Of a DNA stretch of 64,000 bases, positions 45,127-53,500 are shown piece by piece. Made by a program: the position numbers and the translations under genes. Origin of the DNA: Cupriavidus sp. IDO (GTDB lineage: Bacteria; Pseudomonadota; Gammaproteobacteria; Burkholderiales; Burkholderiaceae); the NCBI RefSeq assembly GCF_000812465.1, contig NZ_JWMA01000035.1, positions 1 through 64,000 on the forward strand, in the 5' to 3' direction. Each line of letters opens with the position of its first letter. Within the stretch, counting starts at the first letter, position 1. The notes under the pieces are model-generated. The model was not told the origin of the DNA, made no database searches, and saw nothing but the letters and a program-made list of their open reading frames with translations.

Positions 45127-46272
45127 TCACAGGGCAGGGGCCACGTCCATGATCCGGCGGCCGAGCGCGATACCCCAGCGCACCAGGCGCTGGTCCGCCG
45201 GCAGCTGATCGCGTTCCCAGTGCAGCAGCGCGGCGTCGATATCGGTGGCGTGGTCCTGCAGCGCGCGCGCCAGCGTCAGCGCATTGGCGGCAGCCTTGCC
45301 GGCTCCCGCGCCGGTATGCGGTCGCGCCACAAAGGCCGCATCTCCCAGCAACAGCACGCGGCCGAATACCATCTGCGGCGCTTCGTAGTCGTGAATCAAC
45401 TGAAGGAACGGGTTGGGCGTCGCGGTGACCAGGCCAGCCAGCGCAGGCGCCAGTACGTTGAGCGCGGCAACCTTCAGTGCGCGGATCTCGGTGTCCTGCA
45501 TCGCGCCTGGCGGCAGCGAGTAGCTGTGCCGGTTGCCGGCGCGGTCCTGCAGCAATGCATCGAGAGCAGGGCCGGCCCCGATTTTGCGATACCAGACCCA
45601 GTTCTGACGCCGGTCACCCTCGCGGACGCTGCCGTCCTCGCCCGGAATCCGGTAGGTCAGGAACTGGTGGGCACTGCCATCCTGAAACGCGAACGCGTCC
45701 TGCAGGAGCTGGCGAGTGGATTTGAACAGCGCATGTTCGGGCAGCACACCGCGCCACGCGGCATAGCCGGCATAGGCGGGCACCTCGCCGGGGAGCAACT
45801 GGGCGCGCACGGCCGATACCGGACCGTCGGCGCCGATCAGCAGGTCGCCTTGCGCGGTGCGGCCGGAGGCAAAGCGCGCCGTGACACGGTTGCCGTCGTG
45901 CTCGAAGCCGGCAAAGGTCTCGCCCGCATGAAGCACCGAGGCGTCGATGTGTTGCCGCATGCGCTGGTACAGGCCGTTCCACGCAATCTGCGTCTGTGGC
46001 ATGTATACGCGACGGAACGTGCCATCGCCTTCGATGAAGATGCGGTCGCGCGACGGCACGCCAAAATCGTCGCCATGCGGCACGCCGGCAAAGTCCAGCG
46101 CCTCGAGCACGGCGGGCTGCAGCACCAGCCCGCCGCCACGGCTGTCCAGTTCCTGGGGCGAGCGTTCGAAGATTTCGACGTCCCAGCCGATCGCGCGCAG
46201 GCAGACGGCACTGAACAGCCCGCCGAGCGAACCGCCGATGACAAGGGCGCGGGGTGGTTGCGATGAGGTCAT
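45127..46272 (-). CDS. FAD-dependent monooxygenase 3
   Basis: A 381-residue group A flavin hydroxylase: [18 protein letters not shown] (about 9-26), LLIGADGPVSAVRAQLLP (DG motif) and [20 protein letters not shown] (GD motif). The N-terminal 60 residues are nearly superimposable on monooxygenase 2. Start 46272, 43 bp after the large molybdenum subunit, so it is probably cotranscribed with it. Together they could hydroxylate an N-heteroaromatic in two steps (water-derived then O2-derived oxygen); that is inference. Confidence 0.87.
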   Translation of the reverse strand: MTSSQPPRALVIGGSLGGLFSAVCLRAIGWDVEIFERSPQELDSRGGGLVLQPAVLEALDFAGVPHGDDFGVPSRDRIFIEGDGTFRRVYMPQTQIAWNGLYQRMRQHIDASVLHAGETFAGFEHDGNRVTARFASGRTAQGDLLIGADGPVSAVRAQLLPGEVPAYAGYAAWRGVLPEHALFKSTRQLLQDAFAFQDGSAHQFLTYRIPGEDGSVREGDRRQNWVWYRKIGAGPALDALLQDRAGNRHSYSLPPGAMQDTEIRALKVAALNVLAPALAGLVTATPNPFLQLIHDYEAPQMVFGRVLLLGDAAFVARPHTGAGAGKAAANALTLARALQDHATDIDAALLHWERDQLPADQRLVRWGIALGRRIMDVAPAL

Positions 46273-46315
46273 GGATGCTCCTGCAAGGGTGATCCGGGTG
46301 GCTTTGGCTGGCTGC

Positions 46316-48586
46316 TCAGGGCGCGATCGCGGCCCGCAGCCGATCGCCGGCCAGTGGCATATCGCGCAAGCGCACGCCGGTGGCATCGAACAGAGCGTTG
46401 CCGATGGCGCCGGCCGTCGGGCCCATGGCGGCTTCCGCCACGCCCAGGAATGGCGCACCCGGCCGGTTGATCAGATGCACATTGATCTGCGTGGGGACCG
46501 TGGAGAAACGCATGATCGGGTAGGTGCCCCAGTCGAAGCTGCGGATGCCGGCCGCGTCGAAGCGCAGCTGTTCATAGAGTGTCCAGCTGGCCGATTGCAG
46601 GATGCCGCCTTCGATCTGGTTGCGGACGCCATCGGGATTCACGATCTGGCCGCAATCGACAGCCACGTCGGCGCGCTCCAGGCGTACCCGGCCGGTGTCG
46701 CGCTCCACGGAGATCTCCACGGCCATCGCCACGTAGCCCATCAGGTTCTTGTACCTGGCGAAGGCGAAGCCGGCGCCGTGCCCCGGCTTGCGGACGCGCT
46801 GCGCCCAGCCGGACTTCTGCGCCGCCAGCCGGATCACGTCCAGCGCGCGCGGATCGTCCATATGGCGCAGGCGGAACTGCACCGGGTCCGCGCCGGCGGC
46901 ATGGGCCAGGTCGTCCATGAAGGTTTCGATCGCGAACACGTTCAGATGCGCGCCCAGCGAACGCATGGCCGAGGTCCGCAGCGGCATCGTCGGCGAAAAG
47001 TTGTTGACGATATGGCGGCTCGGCAGGCGGTAGAGGGGAATCGCGTTGCGGTCGCCGCCGCCTTCAGGCTGCATCATCGGCACCGACGGAGCCGGCGTGA
47101 AGGGTCTGGCCAGATGCGTCGCGGGCAACAGGCGCCCGGCGTTGACCACGCGCTCATTGTGCGAACTGCTCCAGAGCGCGTAGTCCCAGTTGACAATGGT
47201 GCCGTCGGCGGACAGCGAGGCCTTGACCTGCGCGACCATCGCCGGGGTGTAGTGGTCCCACAGGTTTTCCTGGTCGCGCATCCATTGCACGCGCACCGGC
47301 CGGCCCGGCAGCGCGCGCGCCAGAAAGGCGGCGTGTGCCGCCGCATCGTCGGCGCCGTTGTGGCCATAGCAGCCGGACCCTTCCATGTGGATGCAGCGGA
47401 TCTTGTCCTTGGGCATCGACAGCATCTCGGCCAGCCCGTCGCGAAGCGGATAGACGCCCTGCGAATGCGTCCACACGGTCAGCATGCCGTCCTGCATATG
47501 ACCCACCGCGCACGACGGCCCGATCGACCCGTGCATCAGGTATGGCTTGGTGTAGGTGGCCTCGAGGGTCTTGGCCGGGGTTGCCATCGGCGCACGCGCA
47601 TCGGCGATGACGATGCGCTCGGTGGCTATCTGCCTGAGCTGCGTGGTCACCTGCCCGGGCTGGGGCAAGGCACGGCCCGGTCCCCAGTGGCATCCGGCAG
47701 AAAGCGCGCGCTGGGCCTGCACGGCCTGCCATTCGCGCTGCGCCACCACGGCCAGCAGATTGCCGTCGCGCACGATGGCGATAAAGCCCGGCATGGCCCG
47801 CGCGCCCGCTTCGTCAACGGACTGCAGCGGCGCGTCATAGGCGGATGGCAGGACTACGCGCGCGTGCACCATCCCGGGTAGCTTCATATCCTGCACGTAG
47901 CTGGGGCCGCCGGTGACCTTGCCCGGGATGTCGAGCCGCGGCAGCGCAGTGCCGATCACCGTGAACGAAGCCGGGTCCCTCAGCGCGGACGTGGGCTTTG
48001 CCACGACGTGCAGGTTGACGTCCGGAAGCAGCTCGGCAAACGACTTCGAGCGGCCATCGGCCGCATGCACACGCGCATTGCGCACGGTAAGCGTGGCAGG
48101 GTCCGCACGCAGCGTACGCGCGGCCGCATCGGTGAGCAGGCCCCGCACCTGGGCGGCGGCATTGAGCAGTGCACTGCCGCTGTCGGCCATCGTATGGCTG
48201 CCCGCGGTCAGGCCCTCATCGGGGGAGCGCCCCGTGTCCGCGGTCAGAAAGGTGATCTGGCCGGGGTCGGTCTGCAGTTCCTCGGCGGCCACCTGCAGCA
48301 GCGCGGTACGCACGCCCGTGCCCAGTTCCACCTTGCCGGTGTAGACCGTGACGCGGTTGTCCGGTGCGACCTTGATCCATGCATCCAGATAGGGATTGGT
48401 CTTCAGGCTGCCGGCCAGTTTCTCGAAATCGCTGCCCACGCGCACGGCGGCGCCCTCATCGGCCAGGACGACTTCCGCCAGCACCCGCCTGCCCGGCAGC
48501 AAGGTAAAGCCCACCACGAGCGAGCCGGAAACCATGAAGGCCCGGCGCCCGGGGTTGTCCGGGAGTCTCTTGTCGTCGGGGCTCAT
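46316..48586 (-). CDS. Molybdopterin-binding large subunit (isoquinoline 1-oxidoreductase beta / aldehyde oxidase type)
   Basis: A 756-residue xanthine-oxidase family subunit, the IorB-like type that binds Mo-molybdopterin cytosine dinucleotide. A twin-arginine motif (GRRAFMVSGSLVVGF, R14-R15) predicts Tat export. Cofactor-binding stretches include GKVELGTGVRTALLQ, EGSGCYGHNGADDAAAHAA and, near the C-terminus, GVAEAAMGPTAGAIGNAL with the expected catalytic Glu. It overlaps the 2Fe-2S gene by four bases. The Mo subunit hydroxylates a heterocycle or oxidises an aldehyde; which one is unknown. Confidence 0.9.
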   Translation of the reverse strand: MSPDDKRLPDNPGRRAFMVSGSLVVGFTLLPGRRVLAEVVLADEGAAVRVGSDFEKLAGSLKTNPYLDAWIKVAPDNRVTVYTGKVELGTGVRTALLQVAAEELQTDPGQITFLTADTGRSPDEGLTAGSHTMADSGSALLNAAAQVRGLLTDAAARTLRADPATLTVRNARVHAADGRSKSFAELLPDVNLHVVAKPTSALRDPASFTVIGTALPRLDIPGKVTGGPSYVQDMKLPGMVHARVVLPSAYDAPLQSVDEAGARAMPGFIAIVRDGNLLAVVAQREWQAVQAQRALSAGCHWGPGRALPQPGQVTTQLRQIATERIVIADARAPMATPAKTLEATYTKPYLMHGSIGPSCAVGHMQDGMLTVWTHSQGVYPLRDGLAEMLSMPKDKIRCIHMEGSGCYGHNGADDAAAHAAFLARALPGRPVRVQWMRDQENLWDHYTPAMVAQVKASLSADGTIVNWDYALWSSSHNERVVNAGRLLPATHLARPFTPAPSVPMMQPEGGGDRNAIPLYRLPSRHIVNNFSPTMPLRTSAMRSLGAHLNVFAIETFMDDLAHAAGADPVQFRLRHMDDPRALDVIRLAAQKSGWAQRVRKPGHGAGFAFARYKNLMGYVAMAVEISVERDTGRVRLERADVAVDCGQIVNPDGVRNQIEGGILQSASWTLYEQLRFDAAGIRSFDWGTYPIMRFSTVPTQINVHLINRPGAPFLGVAEAAMGPTAGAIGNALFDATGVRLRDMPLAGDRLRAAIAP

Positions 48587-49083
48587 CGCACGGTCTCCGT
48601 TGCGGGTTTGCCGGTGCCGGCGGGGCTTGCGCCGACCGCGCCGACCGCGCGGATCGCGGCAAGGATGCGCATGTGGGTGCCGCAGCGGCACAGGTTCGGC
48701 TCCATATGCTTGCGGATTTCGGCGTCGGTCGGATGAGGACTGGATTCCAGCAACGCCTGCGCACGCATGACCATGCCGGCGATGCAGTAGCCGCACTGGG
48801 CCGCCTGCTGTTCGATGAACGCCTGCTGGAGCGGGCCGGGCTGCCCGGCCGTGCCCAGGCTTTCGATCGTGCGCACCGGCCGCTTGCCCACCGCGGACAC
48901 CGGCATCAGGCAGGAGAAGGTGGGCTTGCCGGCCACCAGCACGGTGCACGCGCCGCATTGTCCCAGCCCGCAGCCGAACTTGGCGCCATGCAGGTTCAGG
49001 TCCTCGCGTAGCGCATAGAGCAGAGGGGTCGAAGGATCGACGTCGAGCGAGTGGCTGACGCCATTGACTGTGAGCTGGATCAT
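48583..49083 (-). CDS. 2Fe-2S small subunit of the molybdenum hydroxylase
   Basis: A 166-residue IorA-like electron-transfer subunit with two iron-sulfur centres. The plant-ferredoxin-type cluster uses C38, C43, C46 and C58 (FGCGLGQCGACT). The second uses C97, C100, C132 and C134 (QCGYC and NLCRCG). It has no signal peptide and would be co-exported with the Tat-bearing large subunit. ATGA overlaps on both sides. Confidence 0.94.
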   Translation of the reverse strand: MIQLTVNGVSHSLDVDPSTPLLYALREDLNLHGAKFGCGLGQCGACTVLVAGKPTFSCLMPVSAVGKRPVRTIESLGTAGQPGPLQQAFIEQQAAQCGYCIAGMVMRAQALLESSPHPTDAEIRKHMEPNLCRCGTHMRILAAIRAVGAVGASPAGTGKPATETVR

Positions 49084-50360
49084 TTCGCCGCGTCTCCCTT
49101 GCGGATATCGGTCACCGCTTGCGTGACGCCATCCCACGGCGGCAAACGGGAATAGGTGGCCCGGAGGTAGAGCGCCAGGTCGCCAATCTGGGCGTCGTCC
49201 AGCGCTGCGTCGAAAGCAGGCATGTAATGCAGCGCCTGCTCGCCTTGCCAGGGCACGCCTTCCAGCATCATCTGGATCGCATTGCGCGGCGTGGCGGCAT
49301 GAATGGCGCTGCTGGTCGCCAGGGCGGGACGGTCGCCGATGCTCTGCATCGGCGCCTTGCCGCCATGGCACGATGCGCAGGCGCCGGCAAACAGCACGCT
49401 GCCGCGCCGGATCGCCGCCGGGTCCGCCACCGGCACGCCGGACTTGACGCTGTCGGCCGACGCGGGCTGCTGCAGCGAGAACAGATAGGCGGCCATCGCT
49501 TCGACGTCCGCCGGCGGTACGGTGGCCAGTTCCTGCGTGACCGGGAGCATTGGCCCGGCGGCGGCGCCATGCGCGGACGAAATGCCGGTGCGCAGGTAGG
49601 CGACAAGCTGCGCCTCGGTCCACGGCACCGGTCCATGCGCCAGGCGCGTCAGTGGCGGCGCCTCCCAGCCATCGATCACACCACCTTCGAAGGCCTTGCC
49701 CCATTGTTCGCCGCCGATGAGGTTCAGCGGCGTATGGCAGGCGGCACAGTGGCCGAGGCCATTCACGAGTTCACGGCCACGATGCCACTGGGCGCTGCGC
49801 GAGCTTTCCGGCGCTTCGGGGCCGGTGCGCAGGAACAGTACGTTCCAGAACGCCACCAGCGGCCGGAAATTCAGCGGAAAGATGAGGTCGTTGGGCGGGG
49901 CCTTGGCCACCACAGGATCGCGGCGCATCAGGTACGCGTAGGCTGCAGCGATATCCGCGTCGGACATGCGCGTGTAATGGATATACGGGAAGGCGGGATA
50001 GAGCTGATGGCCATCGCGCGAGATGCCGCGGCGCATGGCACGCGTGAAGGCCTCCAGCGACCACGTGCCGATGCCGGTTTCAGGATCGGGCGTGATGTTG
50101 GTGGTATATAGCGTGCCGAATGGCGTCGACAGTGCCAGCCCGCCGGCATAGGGCTTGCCATCGCGGGCGGTATGGCAGACCGCGCAGTCTCCCAGCGCTA
50201 CCACACGCGCACCGCGCAGCGTGAGCTGGCCGCCGAATGAGGACGGCGGGGGTGGCTTGACGGGGGCAAGCGCCTTCTCCCACATCAGGTACAGCGCAAT
50301 GCCCGCCACCACGACTGCGGCGATGGCCAGCATGGCGAGCCATCGATATCGAAGCTTCAT
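49080..50360 (-). CDS. Membrane-anchored triheme cytochrome c
   Basis: A 426-residue cytochrome with an uncleaved or signal helix (about 8-27) and three CxxCH heme sites: C59-AV-C62-H63, C205-AA-C208-H209 and C328-AS-C331-H332. This is the usual electron acceptor of periplasmic molybdenum hydroxylases and dehydrogenases, passing electrons to the respiratory chain. First gene of the run; upstream is a 216-bp gap to the giant kinase. Confidence 0.93.
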   Translation of the reverse strand: MKLRYRWLAMLAIAAVVVAGIALYLMWEKALAPVKPPPPSSFGGQLTLRGARVVALGDCAVCHTARDGKPYAGGLALSTPFGTLYTTNITPDPETGIGTWSLEAFTRAMRRGISRDGHQLYPAFPYIHYTRMSDADIAAAYAYLMRRDPVVAKAPPNDLIFPLNFRPLVAFWNVLFLRTGPEAPESSRSAQWHRGRELVNGLGHCAACHTPLNLIGGEQWGKAFEGGVIDGWEAPPLTRLAHGPVPWTEAQLVAYLRTGISSAHGAAAGPMLPVTQELATVPPADVEAMAAYLFSLQQPASADSVKSGVPVADPAAIRRGSVLFAGACASCHGGKAPMQSIGDRPALATSSAIHAATPRNAIQMMLEGVPWQGEQALHYMPAFDAALDDAQIGDLALYLRATYSRLPPWDGVTQAVTDIRKGDAAK

Positions 50361-50576
50361 GGTACGGGCCTCCCGTGAATTCGCGCTTTTGTTGAGGAGA
50401 AGCGTAGGAGGCTCGGCGGGGTGCCGACAATTGGCGGGTGGTGGGTGCCCGGTCAGACCTTGGTATGAGTGGGATGCGCGAGGCAGCGCGCGTGTCCGCC
50501 AGAGGCCACACCGTGCATCTCGAGAACGGCGACACGCCGCGGAAATCCCGCCCCGGCCCGGCGTGTGCCAGGCGCG

Positions 50577-53500
50577 CTAGACCCCGCCGTGGATCGGTAT
50601 GGTGAACGCGAACATGCTGCCGTACGGCACCAGGGGTGCGGCACGCAGTTGCCCTTTGTGGGCTTCAACGATCGACCGGCAGATCGACAGCCCCATGCCC
50701 ATGCCGTTGGCCTTGGTGGTGTAGAACGGCTGGAAGACCTGTTCAAGCAGATTCCCGCCAATTCCCACGCCGGTGTCGGCCACGCTTAGCTCCAGCGCGG
50801 TTCCATCGACGATGCGCGTGACGATATGCATCACGCGCGGACGGTCGTTCCCCTCGCTCATCGCTTCCATGGCATTCACCACCAGGTTCAGGATCACCTG
50901 CTGAAGCTGGATGCCGTCGCCAAATACCGTGGGCTGTTCGGCGTGCAGCGCCAGCTTCACGGCAATGTGGCGGCGTTCGATCTCGCTGCGTGAAATGACC
51001 AGGATATGCCGCACGGCCTCGTGGATGTCCACTGGCGCAAGCATGGGCGCCGCATTGCGCGTCAGCGACTGCAGGCTGCGGATCATGTCGCCGGCACGCT
51101 GGCCGTCGCTGGCAATGGCCTCCAGGCTTTCGCGTGCGTTGGCAAGATCGGGGGTCGGGCGGGTCAGCCACCGCAGGCCGGCGCCGGCGTTCGAGACGAT
51201 CGACATCAGCGGCTGGTTGATCTCGTGCGCGATCGATGCGGTAAGCTGTCCGACCGTAGTGGCACGCGCCACGCGGGCCAGGTCGGCCTGTGCGCTGCGC
51301 ACGGCGTCCTCCGCCTCCCGGCGCGTCGTGACATCGGTGACGGTCCCGACATACTCGAGCGTGCCATCTTCCGCGGGCAGAGGCTCGCCCACGGCCGCCA
51401 GATGGCGTATGGAGCCGTCGGATCGAACAATCCGATGCTCGACGCGGATCGGCAGCCACTGTTCGACGTGGGCCGCCACCACCTTGCGTACCGCAGCCCT
51501 GTCTTCCGGATGCATGCGCGCAACGAAGTCTTCGAAGGCGATCTCGCACTGCGCAGGGTCGAGTTCGAAAATTCGCCGTAGCTCTTCCGAGCAATAGAAG
51601 CGATCCTGGCGCAAGTCCCAGCGCCAGCTGCCGGTGTGGCTCACGCGCTCGCCCATGACCAGCGAGGCCTCGCTGGCGCGCAATTCACGCTCCACATTCT
51701 TCCGCCGTTCGTTTTCGGAAAGCAGGTCGTCATAGAGACGCGCGGTGCGCAGGGAAATCGCGGCTTGTGCGGCGATCAGTTCCAGCAGGCGCGTCTGATC
51801 CAGCGTAAAGGCGTCGCGGACCAGGCGGTTTTCCAGGTAGAGCACGCCAATCACTTCATTGTGACGCAGCATCGGAATGCAGATGGCCGAGCATTCGGGG
51901 TGTGCCAGGAGGTACGGATCCATGGCAGGCGGGTTGGCGGACTGGGCCGCCCCCACCATGGCCACCTGACCCGAGCGGACGGCGGTGTGGAACATCGAGA
52001 GCGGCAGCGCGTCCGCCGCCAGCCTGTCCTGCACCAGACGCACGCGTATGCCCTCTGCCGAGGTGTCGGCGCACGCCTCCACCAGCGGGCCTTCGGGCTG
52101 GATGCGTATCAGCAGCCCACGCTGGGCGGTCGCGTATTCCAGCGCAATCGTCATCAGCTTGTCGATCAGGCGGTCCAGCCGGATTTCCTCGGTCAACGCC
52201 CGCGACGCCTTGATCACGCTTTCCGCGTCCACCGACTGCTGACCGTCGCCCAGGTACCAGGCGCGCGGCGGCGCGGCGTCGACAAGATCGGGATGCAGCG
52301 CCTCCATCTGCGCGACCTTGCCCGTGGCGCCCCAGCGCAGATAGTGATCCCGGGCGGCGCGGCGATGTGCCCTTGCGGCCGACGCCAGTCCCAGCGTGAT
52401 GCAGTGCCTTCCCGCCCGCTCGTGCGCCATCGCGGCGATCTGCACGAATCCTTGCGTGGACGCTTGCGCGATCGCCGCTTCGTAGCGCGACATCGCGCCC
52501 AGTGCGTCGCCTTCCAGCTTGGCCAGCTCCGCCTCCACCAGCAGTGCCTTGTCGGTGAACGTCGCCGGATTGGCATCGGCGCAGGCGCGGATATGACGGG
52601 CATCGGCGCGCAGCGTTTGCCATGCCGCCGGGTCCGGTGGGTCGGGCAGGGAAGCAATGGTCAGTGCGCGGTACAGGCGGAAATCGAGCTGGTGGATGTG
52701 GCCCGGTGCTGACCATGCAAAGCGGGCCGCCTGGTCCAGGCACTGTGCAGCCGACCCGGGCTGATCCGCAAGAAACAGGATCGCGGCGCGATAGGTCCAG
52801 TGCCAGAACTCGAACGTCGAAAGCCGTTCGCCCGCAGAGCTGTGCGCGGCATCGAAATCGAGCGCAAGGGCGTCCCCGGCCGGAAATCCCGTCGTGCGCA
52901 AGCTATCGACATAGCGCAGCTGCAGCAGCAGGATCAACTCGACGTCATGAAAGCCGGCACGGCGCACCACTTCGAGCCCGCGCCCGATCTCGGCGCGGAT
53001 TTCGTCCAGCCGGTCACCGCGAGCCATCATGGTGGCCACGATATGGCAGCACTCGTAGCATGCGGTGGTCAGGTCGCCGTGGGCCATGCCCGCTGCAAGG
53101 CCGGCGCGGGCGCACTCGATCGAATACGACAGCGGCTGCGTCCACACGCTGAGCTGATCCAGCGGCAGAAGCGTGCGGGCTTCGTAGGCGGCGTAGCCAT
53201 GGTGCGTTACCAGTCGGTGGGCCATTTCCCCATAGCGGAAGCCATCGGCATAGGCGCCGTAGCGGTGGCAGACCATGACTCCCAGCCAGGCCAATGACGC
53301 GGTGGACGGGGCGGCCATGCCGTGAGCGAGCGTGAGCCGCAGCATTTCGCAATGACCGAGGAACGCAAGGTTCTCGTCGGTGAAGCTGGCGGGTACGAGC
53401 AGCGCCGACAGCAGACCCATCGCGGCCTCGATCTCTGCATCGCGAACCTCGGCCAGCGTGATTATCTCGGGCAGCCTGTCTGGCGCCAGTAGCGGGCGGA

